Assembly (NCBI RefSeq): GCF_016900355.1
Contig: NZ_JACJKA010000017.1
Span: 25,163 to 89,162 of the forward strand
DNA from: Bacteroides mediterraneensis
GTDB lineage: Bacteria > Bacteroidota > Bacteroidia > Bacteroidales > Bacteroidaceae
Length of the DNA stretch: 64,000 bases
Reading direction: 5' to 3'
This document shows positions 17,764 to 26,784 of this stretch, in pieces (positions within the stretch are counted from its first letter, which is position 1; the number at the start of each line of letters is the position of its first letter). Below the pieces are notes generated by a model. It had not been told where the DNA came from. It saw only the letters and a list, made by a program, of their open reading frames with translations, and did no database searches. The position numbers were made by a program, and so were the translations under genes.

Positions 17764-18687
17764 ATGGCAAAGAAAAAAAGAGGCTCTTCCACCGGCTCGT
17801 TAAAAGGCTTCATCCTCTTACTGCTGATTCTCGGCGGAGGGACATACTTCTACCAAAACCAGCAGAACCTGCCCGAAGCAAAAGGACTGGAAAAAGGAAT
17901 TTCGGAGACACTGGAAAAGGCCCGGAAAGAGGTATCACAACAAGTAACTCAGGATGAGGCTGAAGAAGCCGTTTCATCCTCATCCGCCAACCGTATCAGC
18001 AGCAAACTGGAGATTCCGGTCGTGCTAAAAAAACGGGAGGAAATCCAGTTGCAACGCACGGGCTACACGGTGTCGTACAACAATTTCTACAAGACACCCA
18101 ACTGGGTGGCCTGGGAACTGACCCGCCAGGAAACGAAAGGAGACGAGGAACGGAAAAACCGCTTCGTGCCCGACCCGGACCTGCCCGAACCGCGCGTGGA
18201 GCACGCAGACTATACGCACTCCAGTTACGACCGGGGGCACATGGCACCGGCTGCCGATATGAAGTGGAGCAAAAAGGCCATGGAAGAATCGTTTTACATG
18301 AGCAACATCTGTCCGCAGAACCAAAAACTGAACCGTGACGACTGGGGTGACTTGGAAGAACTGTGCCGCAGCTGGGCACGGAAATACGGTACGGTGTACA
18401 TTGCCTGCGGTCCGATTTACGACCAGAAACAGCCGAAGCGTATCGGAGAGCATCGGGTGGCCGTGCCCGACCGTTTCTTCAAGGTAGTACTGATTAACAA
18501 CCGGAAAAATCCCATCGCCATGGGCTTTCTGTTCGACAACAAGGCCCATCATCAGGCCCTGCAAAAATATCTGGTACCGGTCGATTCAGTAGAGAAAGTG
18601 ACAGGTATGGATTTCTTCTCCAAACTACCTGACAACGTGGAAAACCGTATAGAGGCCGAACTGCCGGCACTGCCTTCAGGAAGATGA
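17764..18687 (+). CDS. Membrane-anchored DNA/RNA non-specific endonuclease (NUC1/NucA family)
   Basis: 307 residues. A single N-terminal transmembrane helix (about 15-29, FILLLLILGGGTYFY) leaves the enzyme in the periplasm. The beta-beta-alpha-metal nuclease core has SSYDRGHMAPAADM with catalytic His159 and the downstream metal ligand in NICPQNQKLNRDDW. The family cuts both DNA and RNA with Mg2+. The start follows the editing gene by 12 bases, so they share a transcript, although no functional link is obvious. A hairpin overlaps the stop codon. Confidence 0.93.
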   Translation: MAKKKRGSSTGSLKGFILLLLILGGGTYFYQNQQNLPEAKGLEKGISETLEKARKEVSQQVTQDEAEEAVSSSSANRISSKLEIPVVLKKREEIQLQRTGYTVSYNNFYKTPNWVAWELTRQETKGDEERKNRFVPDPDLPEPRVEHADYTHSSYDRGHMAPAADMKWSKKAMEESFYMSNICPQNQKLNRDDWGDLEELCRSWARKYGTVYIACGPIYDQKQPKRIGEHRVAVPDRFFKVVLINNRKNPIAMGFLFDNKAHHQALQKYLVPVDSVEKVTGMDFFSKLPDNVENRIEAELPALPSGR

Positions 18688-18700
18688 AGGCAGACCGGCA
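18662..18700. terminator. Hairpin at the nuclease stop codon
   Basis: Nested arms TGCCGG...CCGGCA (18662-18667/18695-18700) and TGCCTTC...GAAGGCA (18671-18677/18686-18692) make a strong hairpin spanning the TGA stop (18685-18687). It lies between convergent genes. No real U tract follows on either side, so it may be an RNA end protector rather than a classic terminator. Confidence 0.45.
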
Positions 18701-18714
18701 ACCGGTCACTCTGT

Positions 18715-19215
18715 TTATTCTTCCGCCTTGTATTCTTCAATACAAAAACGATTGACGGTGCAATGTATGGAATCCTGACTGGCACGGTAGACCACCATCT
18801 TCACGGCCATCCCGTCGTTAGCCTCCAACACATATTCATGGGTACCGTTCGTATTCATCCGATACCACATCCCGTTCTGCCCATAAAATATCCGCAAAAG
18901 ATTTTCTGATGTATAATCCCAGCTGATACGGTACAGTCCGGTTTCTCCTTTATGAAAGGAAAAAGTACAGGAGTTCTCGTCATAATCCACGTAATCCAAT
19001 GAGGTGACTTCGTCTTTATAAAAGTTCAATACGGCCGCCTGCCCCAAGGTATCATATTCAAGCCGGGTATAATTTTCATCTCCGCACTGATACCGGAAAG
19101 TTTCTCCCAAATGAATCTTCGGAAGGGGCGTATAGCCGTTCACATCTTCCTTGTCACAAGAAAACAAAAAGAGTAGTGCACACAAGCACAATCCTACATA
19201 TAGCAGTTTTTTCAT
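18715..19215 (-). CDS. Lipoprotein of unknown function
   Basis: 166 residues. Signal peptide with lipobox LFSC; Cys20 would be lipidated. The mature part (PLPKIHLGETFRYQCGDENY onward) looks all-beta, with alternating hydrophobic strands and several Cys. I do not recognise the family. It begins 15 bases after the outer-membrane factor of the RND operon and could be its last gene, but a Bacteroides-specific lipoprotein merely adjacent to it is equally possible. Confidence 0.8.
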   Translation of the reverse strand: MKKLLYVGLCLCALLFLFSCDKEDVNGYTPLPKIHLGETFRYQCGDENYTRLEYDTLGQAAVLNFYKDEVTSLDYVDYDENSCTFSFHKGETGLYRISWDYTSENLLRIFYGQNGMWYRMNTNGTHEYVLEANDGMAVKMVVYRASQDSIHCTVNRFCIEEYKAEE

Positions 19216-19230
19216 CGCGTGTTATTTTTA

Positions 19231-20610
19231 TTACTCATCACATCCTCCCCCCAATGCATGGTAGAGGGTAATCACACTTTTAATCTCTGAGTTCCGGTCG
19301 GCCACCAGCGACAACCGTGCCATCAGCAACGACTGGCGGGCTGTCAGTACCTCCAGGTAATTTATTGTCCCGTGCTCCATCAGCAGTTCCGTATCGTGCA
19401 GGGCATCCGACAAATGACTCACCTGTTGCTGGTCGAGTTCGGTTTTCCGGCGAGCCGTCTGCCACTGGTTCAAGGCGTTATTCACCTCCGTTCCGGCATC
19501 CAACAACGTCTGCTGGAACTGAAGCAAGGCCTCTTCCTGCTGTGCCTTACTGATTTTCAGGTTGGCAATCAGTTGTCCGCGCTGAAAGAGGGGCTGTACC
19601 AAAGAACCTACAGCCTGCAGCAGCCAAGCACCCGGGTTGGTCACCAACGCTCCTCCGCTGTTGGTCCATCCGGCCGCACCGCTCAACGTCACACTGGGAT
19701 AGAAGCTGGAACGTGCCTGATTGGTGGTATAGAAAGCCTGCTTGAGCGTAGCTTCCGCCTGCCTTACGTCGGGACGACCGGCCAGTAAATCCAACGGCAC
19801 TCCTACCGACAGGATCTGCGGGAAATTCACCTCGCTGAGTGTGCCGCGTGCAATGTGCTGCGGAGTCCAGAAAAGCAGACTGCACAGACTGTTCTCCATC
19901 TCGGTCACCTGTTGCCGCAAGTCGAGCAAAGACGCTTCCGTATTCAAATGGGAAGCCTCCGCCTGATTCACCGTCGCACGGTCGGCCTGTCCGGCCCGCA
20001 TCAGGGCATTCAGGCTACGGATGTATTCTTTCCAACTTTCCACCGTTTCTTCCGTCACAGCCACCTGCTCGTCGAGCATCAGCAAGGTGTAATAACTTTC
20101 CGCCACCGTGGCAATCAGCTGAGTCTGTACCGCCTGCCGATATGCCTCGCTCTGTTCCAATGCCGCTCGTTCTTTCCGTTTGGCATTAGTCAGCTTCCCA
20201 AAGAAATCCAGTTCCCAACTGGCAGAAGCCCCCAACGTATACGTTTTAGTGGGTTTGCTCCCGTCGTAACTGCTCAACGCCCCTTCCGGGTCCAGCTGTG
20301 CCGATGGCAGGTAAGCCTGCTTGGCCGAAACCAGCGAAGCCCGTGCTTCCTCCACCTTCAGACGAGCCACGTTCAAATCCGTATTGGCCTCCAGAGCCCG
20401 TTCAATAAGCTGTTGCAAAGAAGCGTCGGTAAACAATTCCTGCCATTTCAAGTCTCCCAGTGAGGAGGTGGTATCCACCTCCTCCGGGAGCGTTCCAAAC
20501 AGTCCGTCGGTTTGCACTTCCGGCTGCTGATATTTGGTATAAATGCCACACCCGGTCAGCATACTGCCCAGGCAAACGAGCATTCCTAAATGACTTATAT
20601 TTTTCTGCAT
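19231..20610 (-). CDS. RND efflux outer-membrane factor (OprM/NodT family)
   Basis: 459 residues. It forms the outer-membrane exit channel for the pump encoded upstream. Lipoprotein signal with Cys21 (SMLTGC). Two outer-membrane-efflux repeats follow, with the long coiled-coil alpha-barrel segments (VARLKVEEARASLVSAKQAY; AGRPDVRQAEATLKQAFY). The PDVRQAE and PLFQRGQ motifs are typical of NodT-type lipoproteins. It is third in the adaptor-pump-channel order, 42 bases after the pump gene. Confidence 0.95.
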   Translation of the reverse strand: MQKNISHLGMLVCLGSMLTGCGIYTKYQQPEVQTDGLFGTLPEEVDTTSSLGDLKWQELFTDASLQQLIERALEANTDLNVARLKVEEARASLVSAKQAYLPSAQLDPEGALSSYDGSKPTKTYTLGASASWELDFFGKLTNAKRKERAALEQSEAYRQAVQTQLIATVAESYYTLLMLDEQVAVTEETVESWKEYIRSLNALMRAGQADRATVNQAEASHLNTEASLLDLRQQVTEMENSLCSLLFWTPQHIARGTLSEVNFPQILSVGVPLDLLAGRPDVRQAEATLKQAFYTTNQARSSFYPSVTLSGAAGWTNSGGALVTNPGAWLLQAVGSLVQPLFQRGQLIANLKISKAQQEEALLQFQQTLLDAGTEVNNALNQWQTARRKTELDQQQVSHLSDALHDTELLMEHGTINYLEVLTARQSLLMARLSLVADRNSEIKSVITLYHALGGGCDE

Positions 20611-20652
20611 ATCAAAATCGTCTTTAGTAGATTAACTATTTCCGCCCAAAGC

Positions 20653-23600
20653 TCAGGCATCCGTATCCTCTTCTCTATGTCGGCGCGGCATCACCTTTTC
20701 CTCAATCACCTGGAACACGGTAAACAATACCGGCACCACAAACAACAGGGCTACCGTACCGACCAGCATTCCTCCTACCGTACCGACACCCAACGAACGG
20801 TTTCCATTGGCTCCGGCTCCCGTAGCGACAATCAGCGGGAACAAGCCGATAATCATGGTCAGCGCCGTCATCAGAATCGGACGCAGACGGACTCCGGCAG
20901 CCGCCACGGCAGCCTGCACAATACTCATTCCCTGCCGGCGACGGGCAGAAGCGTATTCGGTCAGCAAGATGGCTGTCTTCGCCAGCAAACCAATCAACAT
21001 AATCAATCCGGTCTGCATGTAGATATTATTCTCCAACCCAAAGCACTTGGCAAACAGGAAGCTTCCCATCAGTCCGAAAGGTACGGCCAGAATCACCACC
21101 ATCGGAATGAAGAGACTCTCATACAGTGAACACAAAATCAGGTAAATGAACACGATACAGATAATGAAGATAATCACGGTATTTCCCGTACTGCTGGATT
21201 CCTCACGCGTAATACCACTGAACTCATATCCATAGCCGGTAGGCAAGGTCTGCGCTGCCACTTCCTCAATGGCTGCAATGGCATCTCCCGAACTATATCC
21301 GTCGGCTGGCATTCCATTCACCGGAATGGAAGTGTACATGTTGAACCGTGTCAGCGTTTCTGCCCCGTACACCTTGGTCAAGGTGATGAACTGTCCCACA
21401 GGCGCCATAGCCCCGCTTTCGGTCCGTACGAACATGTTGTTGAGCGACTCCTTGTCCAAACGGTAATCCTTGCGTGCCTGAATCATGACACGATACAGCT
21501 TGGAAAAACGGTTCAAGTTGGAGCTGTAATTACCACCGATGTATCCGGAAAGCACACTCAACACATCGGATGTAGTGACACCTGCCCGCTGACACTTCGC
21601 GGCATCCACCTCTACCATATACTGCGGGAACTTTGTATCAAAAGTGGTATAGGCCATGGAAATTTCAGGCCGCTTGTTGAGGGCTGCAATGAAATTCTGG
21701 GTGTATTTCTGCAAATCGTCCACACTGCCTCCGGCACGGTCCTGCACATACATCTCGAAACCGCTACCCATACCATATCCCATGATGGTAGGCTGGGCGA
21801 AGGCAAAAATCTTGGCCGACTTGATGTCTGCCGTATGCTGATAGATGGCGGAAATCACTGCATTGATATTGTCCTCCGCTTTCTCCCGTTCATCCCAATG
21901 TTTCAGCTTGATAATCAACATACCTCCTGAAGCGGCCTGTCCGCCCATCATGCTGTAACCCGTCACATTGGAATACGTCTTTATCTGCGGAATCTCACGG
22001 ATACGCTTGTCAATCATTTCCATCGTCTTGCGGGTCTGTGCCAAACTGCTTCCGGGAGGGGTAGTCACATTGACAAAGACTGTACCCATATCCTCATCCG
22101 GCACCAGTCCGGTCTTCGTGGTCCGCATGAAGAAAACCAACAAGGCACAAACGGCCACCAAGGAAACCCAGGCAATCCATTTCCGCCGCAGGAAGAACGA
22201 CACGCCGTTTTTGTATTTCAGCACCAAGCGGTTGAACGAAGCCTCAAAGGCATGGTGGAAACGGGAAGAGAAGCTCAATTTCTCGCCCGTCGTCTTGTCC
22301 ATGTGAGGCGTCATAATCAGGGCACACAACGCCGGACTGAGGGTCAAAGCATTGATGGCCGAGATACCCACTGCCACCGCCATGGTCAGACCGAACTGCG
22401 TATAGAATACCCCACTGGTTCCTCCCATGAACGAGGTAGGAATAAATACCGCCATGAACACCAGTGAGGTAGTAACAATGGCCGCAGAGATACCGTCCAT
22501 GGCAGCCACCGTCGCCTTATAAGGAGAGCGGTAACCTTCATCAAACTTGGCCTGCACGGCCTCTACCACCACGATGGCATCGTCCACCACCGTACCAATC
22601 ACCAATACCAGGGCAAAGAGGGTCAGCAGGTTCAGACTGAATCCAGCCACATAGAGGAAGGCGAACGTACCTACCAACGATACGATAATAGATACCGACG
22701 GAATGATGGTGGACCGTACACTCTGCAAGAAAAAATAAACCACCAGTACCACCAAAATGATGGCTTCAATCAAGGTCTTCACCACCTCATGCACCGACGC
22801 ATCCAGGAAGTCCTTCGTACTCATCAGGTCGGTCAGCACCAATCCTTTGGGCAAGTCTTTCGAGATTTCTGCCATCAAAGCATCCACCTCCTTCACAATC
22901 TCGTTGGCATTTGAGCCGGCGGTCTGCGAAATCATACACGTAGCACCGGGGTGGCCCGCAATCTGGCTGTTATAGGCATAAGTCTGGGCACCTAATTCCA
23001 CCTCGGCCACATCCTTCAGGCGGAGCACTTCACCTGAAGGCAAGGCCTTGAGCACCATGTTACCAAACTCTTCTGCCGTTTCATACCGACCCCGGTACTT
23101 GAGCGTGTATTGAAATGTATTTTCGGAATCCTCGCCCAACGTACCTGTAGCCGCTTCCACATTCTGGTCGTCGAGCAAAGCAATGACATCGGCCGGCACC
23201 AGCTGATGCTGGGCCATCTTCTGGGGATTCATCCAGATACGCATGGCATAATCCCCTCCCATCACGTTTACATTTCCGACGCCCGTGATACGGGAAAGAC
23301 GAGGTTCTACGTTAATCTTGAAATAGTTGTTGATAAAATTCTGGTCGTAACTGTCGTCGGGACTGTACAATGCCAGAATCTTCACCATACTGTTCTGGCG
23401 TTTCTCCACAGTAACTCCCACTTTGGTCACCTCCGCCGGCAACAGTCCTTCCGCTTCCGACACACGGTTCTTCGTGTTGACGGTCGCCATGTCCGGATCG
23501 GTCCCTTGTGCAAAATACACCGTGATGGAAGCCGACCCCGTATTGGTTGCCGTGGAAGTCATATACGTCATGTTCTCTACCCCGTTGATGGCTTCTTCCA

Positions 23601-23796
23601 GCGGAGCGATGACACTCTTCAACACCGTTTCCGCATTGGCACCGGTATAAGTGGTCGACACCATGATGGTGGGCGGTGCGATGTCGGGATACTGCTCCAT
23701 GGGAAGATTGCTCAGACCGATGATTCCCAATATCAGAATCAGCACGGAAATGGCACACGACAAGATAGGCCGGTCGATAAAAGTCTTCAGTTTCAT
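20653..23796 (-). CDS. RND efflux pump, inner-membrane transporter (HAE1 family)
   Basis: 1047 residues, full length for AcrB/MexB-type proton-driven exporters of drugs, bile salts or dyes. Twelve membrane helices in two halves: the first starts ILSCAISVLILILGIIGL. The proton-relay Asp pair is in VIGTVVDDAIVVVEAV (about 405). Two large periplasmic porter regions are present, and a GAGANGNRSLGVGTVGGML block lies in the last membrane cluster. The lead sequence FIDRPILS is typical. It lies 9 bases after the adaptor gene, in the same operon. Substrate not predictable. Confidence 0.97.
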   Translation of the reverse strand: MKLKTFIDRPILSCAISVLILILGIIGLSNLPMEQYPDIAPPTIMVSTTYTGANAETVLKSVIAPLEEAINGVENMTYMTSTATNTGSASITVYFAQGTDPDMATVNTKNRVSEAEGLLPAEVTKVGVTVEKRQNSMVKILALYSPDDSYDQNFINNYFKINVEPRLSRITGVGNVNVMGGDYAMRIWMNPQKMAQHQLVPADVIALLDDQNVEAATGTLGEDSENTFQYTLKYRGRYETAEEFGNMVLKALPSGEVLRLKDVAEVELGAQTYAYNSQIAGHPGATCMISQTAGSNANEIVKEVDALMAEISKDLPKGLVLTDLMSTKDFLDASVHEVVKTLIEAIILVVLVVYFFLQSVRSTIIPSVSIIVSLVGTFAFLYVAGFSLNLLTLFALVLVIGTVVDDAIVVVEAVQAKFDEGYRSPYKATVAAMDGISAAIVTTSLVFMAVFIPTSFMGGTSGVFYTQFGLTMAVAVGISAINALTLSPALCALIMTPHMDKTTGEKLSFSSRFHHAFEASFNRLVLKYKNGVSFFLRRKWIAWVSLVAVCALLVFFMRTTKTGLVPDEDMGTVFVNVTTPPGSSLAQTRKTMEMIDKRIREIPQIKTYSNVTGYSMMGGQAASGGMLIIKLKHWDEREKAEDNINAVISAIYQHTADIKSAKIFAFAQPTIMGYGMGSGFEMYVQDRAGGSVDDLQKYTQNFIAALNKRPEISMAYTTFDTKFPQYMVEVDAAKCQRAGVTTSDVLSVLSGYIGGNYSSNLNRFSKLYRVMIQARKDYRLDKESLNNMFVRTESGAMAPVGQFITLTKVYGAETLTRFNMYTSIPVNGMPADGYSSGDAIAAIEEVAAQTLPTGYGYEFSGITREESSSTGNTVIIFIICIVFIYLILCSLYESLFIPMVVILAVPFGLMGSFLFAKCFGLENNIYMQTGLIMLIGLLAKTAILLTEYASARRRQGMSIVQAAVAAAGVRLRPILMTALTMIIGLFPLIVATGAGANGNRSLGVGTVGGMLVGTVALLFVVPVLFTVFQVIEEKVMPRRHREEDTDA

Positions 23797-23805
23797 GGCA
23801 CCCTC

Positions 23806-24924
23806 CTATTCTTCAGTATGTGCGGAAAGAATCTGCGTATTTTCCTGAATCAGTCCTGCCCCTTCGGCCACAATCACGTCACCTTCCTGCAAGCCACTCT
23901 CTACAATGTATTCCTGTCCGTTGTTCAGCGGGAAGACCGTCACCTGAGCCGATTCGGCTTTACCTTCCTTGTTCACCTTATACACGTACACCTTGTCCTG
24001 GATTTCAAAAGTGGCTTCCTGCGGAACCACCAGCACATCGTTCTTGGTATAAGGCAATACCAGCGTGGCCGTACTTCCATTGCGTAACATACCTTCCGGA
24101 TTGGGGAACACAGCCCGCAGACTGATGGCTCCGGTCTCCGTATCGATGGTACCGCTGATAGCATCCACCGTACCCTCATGGGCATACGTCGTACCGTCGC
24201 TCAGCAGCAACGACACTTTAGGCATGCCCGCCAGCGCCTTTTCCACGCTTCCATACTGGCGGACCAGCGACAATATCTGGTTTTCCGTAAGAGAAAAATA
24301 CACATAAATTTCCTCGTCGTCGGAAACCGTCAGTAGCGGAGTGGTGATGGACGAATTAACCAAGGCCCCTACTCGATAAGAAGACATGCCTGCCACTCCG
24401 TTCACCGGGCTGCGTACTACGGTATAAGAAAGGTCGTTGCGGGCATTGGTCTCGGCTGCCTTGGCCTGTGCCAGACTGGCCTCTGCTTCCAGCAAGGAAT
24501 TCCGTGCCGTCTGGCGGTCAAAATCAGAAACCACCTTTTCCTTGAAGAGTTCCTCCTTGCTGTCCGAGGTCAGACGGGCCGTAGCTACCGCCGCTTCCGC
24601 ACTCTTCACATTGGCCACTGCCGTCTGCAAGGCTGCCTGATAGGGTACCTGATCAATCACAAAGAGCACCTGACCTTTCTGCACCTTGGCCCCTTCCTTC
24701 ACGCAAATGTCGGTAATCGTACCGCTCACCTGCGGACGGATTTCCACACTCTGCCTTCCTTTCACCACCGCCGAGTAGCTGTTGGTGAGAAGACGATTCT
24801 CTTTTTTTACGGTCATGGTCTTGTATCCGCCCTCCTGCGAAGTACCGCCCGACTGTGTACAAGCCGTCAGCAGTCCCAGCAAAGTCACAAGACACGTTCC
24901 GACAAAAACAAATGCTTTTTTCAT
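23806..24924 (-). CDS. RND efflux periplasmic adaptor (MFP)
   Basis: 372 residues. It links pump and channel. Lipobox LLTAC puts the lipid on Cys22. The order is lipoyl half (VEIRPQVSGTITDICVKEGA), alpha hairpin (about 100-165, AVANVKSAEAAVATARL), second lipoyl half (DLSYTVVRSPVNGVAG), beta barrel, and membrane-proximal domain ending GLQEGDVIVAEG. It is first gene of the operon and divergent from the AraC-type regulator 223 bases away. Confidence 0.95.
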   Translation of the reverse strand: MKKAFVFVGTCLVTLLGLLTACTQSGGTSQEGGYKTMTVKKENRLLTNSYSAVVKGRQSVEIRPQVSGTITDICVKEGAKVQKGQVLFVIDQVPYQAALQTAVANVKSAEAAVATARLTSDSKEELFKEKVVSDFDRQTARNSLLEAEASLAQAKAAETNARNDLSYTVVRSPVNGVAGMSSYRVGALVNSSITTPLLTVSDDEEIYVYFSLTENQILSLVRQYGSVEKALAGMPKVSLLLSDGTTYAHEGTVDAISGTIDTETGAISLRAVFPNPEGMLRNGSTATLVLPYTKNDVLVVPQEATFEIQDKVYVYKVNKEGKAESAQVTVFPLNNGQEYIVESGLQEGDVIVAEGAGLIQENTQILSAHTEE

Positions 24925-24973
24925 CTTGTTCTCTTTTTAGTTGATTTGACTCATTCTGTTGTTATAGCAAATG

Positions 24974-24981
24974 CAAATTTA
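24974..24981 (-). promoter_or_regulatory. Possible -7 box of the RND operon
   Basis: TAAATTTG (24981-24974) on the minus strand lies 50 bases before the adaptor ATG. No TTTG is seen at -33, which fits a promoter needing an activator such as the divergent AraC-type protein. The rest of the 223-base gap shows no other clear element. Confidence 0.4.
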
Positions 24982-25147
24982 GAAGCCTGCTCTACCAAGG
25001 TGTTTGTCCCAATCCTAAGAACATTTGTCCGAATCCATTCTTTAGCATTTATTCTGTTTACGATTTCTAAAACATATAAAAAGACTTTCAGGCATAGATT
25101 TATGTACGTACTTTAGACGCGCAAATACAATACAACCATACAATAAG

Positions 25148-26044
25148 ATGAGAGAATATGCTTTTACCAAATGGCTGAAGCCATTGTCTTCCGAAGGGGA
25201 AAAAGAGGAAGGAATGATTTACAACGAGCTGATGGGCCTTTTTCATGTACAAGGCGACGAGGTTTTCCGGAAGGGTACCATCGATACCCAGCACACGGTT
25301 TCCCTGCTCATGCTAAAAGGAGAACTCAGTCTGCAAATGCCCGAGGGACGCATGGCTATCCAGGCTCCCGCCTACATTGAATTTATCGAACCTCACCAAT
25401 GGACCGACCTGAAAACCGATGCCCAATTTGAAGGTTGCCTGCTCATTACCCGCCGGGAACTCTTCCTGCAAGCGGCAGAATGTATCCGACCGAGGGTTAC
25501 ACCTTACATTTACCGGTATGTACAAGCGCCCTTCCTTACGCTAAAGGAAGACGACATCACCCGTATCCGTGTCCTGTTCGATATCCTGCGGCACACCCTT
25601 GCACAGACAGAAAACAATTTTCAGCATGAAATTCTGGAGAACACGCTCCGTTCCCTGGTACTGGAAATCTGGAACATCATTTTCCGTACCTATAAACAGG
25701 AAAGCGAAGAAGAGCCCGTCCTCCCATGGGACGATACGCTTCCTCGCTTTCTTTACCTGATGCATACCCACTGCCGCTTTCATCACACAGTGAGATGGTA
25801 TGCCGACCAGCTCTGTGTGTCGCCCGACGCCCTGTCGGCCAAACTGAGAAAGGCCTACCACAAATCGGCCAATCAGCTCATCAATGAAAGTCTGATGGAA
25901 GAGGCCAAAATCTGCCTCCTCAATCCGGCCTATACCGTACAGGACGTGGCCGAGAAACTCTGTTTCGCCGACCAGGCCGCATTCAGCAAGTTCTTCAAGC
26001 GTCACAGCGGCATATCGCCCGGTCGGTTCAAGAAACAATTATAG
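25148..26044 (+). CDS. AraC-family transcriptional regulator
   Basis: 298 residues. The N-terminal part (about 40-150) is a cupin-like sensing domain (VSLLMLKGELSLQMPEG, AYIEFIEPHQW). The C-terminal 100 residues hold the two AraC helix-turn-helix units: WYADQLCVSPDALSAKLRKA and the signature VQDVAEKLCFADQAAFSKFF with HSGISPGRFKK. The divergent placement against the RND operon suggests that it controls the pump in response to a small molecule. Convergent with the ABC ATPase gene, 18 bases apart. Confidence 0.92.
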   Translation: MREYAFTKWLKPLSSEGEKEEGMIYNELMGLFHVQGDEVFRKGTIDTQHTVSLLMLKGELSLQMPEGRMAIQAPAYIEFIEPHQWTDLKTDAQFEGCLLITRRELFLQAAECIRPRVTPYIYRYVQAPFLTLKEDDITRIRVLFDILRHTLAQTENNFQHEILENTLRSLVLEIWNIIFRTYKQESEEEPVLPWDDTLPRFLYLMHTHCRFHHTVRWYADQLCVSPDALSAKLRKAYHKSANQLINESLMEEAKICLLNPAYTVQDVAEKLCFADQAAFSKFFKRHSGISPGRFKKQL

Positions 26045-26062
26045 AAAGGCGCAACCTGCTCC

Positions 26063-26737
26063 TTACAGGTTGACTTCCGTCACCACCTGTCCGTCGAAGA
26101 GGTTGATCACACGGTCGGCAAAACCGGCATCGTGCTGCGAGTGCGTCACCATCACGATGGTAGTGCCTTCCTTGTGCAACTCAGTCAGCAGCTCCATCAC
26201 TTCCCGTCCGTTCTTGGAATCCAGGTTACCGGTAGGTTCGTCGGCCAGAATCAGTTTCGGGCCCGACACTACCGCACGGGCAATGGCCACACGCTGTTGC
26301 TGACCGCCCGACAACTGCTGCGGGAAGTGCTTGGCCCGATGCGTAATCCCCATCCGTTCCATAGCTGCCTCCACCTTCCGCTTACGTTCTGCCGAAGGCA
26401 CTCCCAGATACAGCAAGGGCAGTTCGATGTTCTCATATACGTTCAGTTCGTCAATCAGGTTGAAGCTTTGAAATACGAAACCAATCACACCCTTACGCAA
26501 GGAGGTACGCTGCGATTCGGTATAGCTGCCCACTTCCACCCCGTTCAAGTAATACTTTCCTCCAGTGGGGTTGTCCAGCAATCCCAAAATGTTCAACAAG
26601 GTAGATTTTCCGCAACCGGAAGGGCCCATAATGGCCACGAACTCCCCTTCTTTTACTTCGATACTTACATTATTCAATGCCCAAGTTTCCACCTCATCCG
26701 TGCGGAACACTTTCTGTAAATTTTCTGTCTTAATCAT
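26063..26737 (-). CDS. ABC transporter ATP-binding protein (MacB/LolD type)
   Basis: 224 residues, a stand-alone ATPase. Walker A GPSGCGKSTLLN (about 38-49), Q loop in FVFQSFNLIDELNVYEN, signature LSGGQQQRVAIARA (about 142), Walker B LILADEPTGNLDS and switch His in VMVTHSQHD. The ELNVYENIELPLLYLGV stretch is characteristic of the MacB/LolD/FtsE group that works with FtsX-like permeases. It is the only ATPase in this export region and the last gene of the leftward series, 47 bases after the fifth permease. It presumably energises all five permeases. Confidence 0.95.
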   Translation of the reverse strand: MIKTENLQKVFRTDEVETWALNNVSIEVKEGEFVAIMGPSGCGKSTLLNILGLLDNPTGGKYYLNGVEVGSYTESQRTSLRKGVIGFVFQSFNLIDELNVYENIELPLLYLGVPSAERKRKVEAAMERMGITHRAKHFPQQLSGGQQQRVAIARAVVSGPKLILADEPTGNLDSKNGREVMELLTELHKEGTTIVMVTHSQHDAGFADRVINLFDGQVVTEVNL

Positions 26738-26784
26738 ACACTTAAAATTTTATTGAATCACATTATCATCTCCATTATTGACTA

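Noticed and set aside
26052..26072. Terminator between the AraC-type gene and the ABC ATPase gene
   Set aside because: A CAACCTG/CAGGTTG stem exists but overlaps the ATPase coding end and has no U tract on either side.
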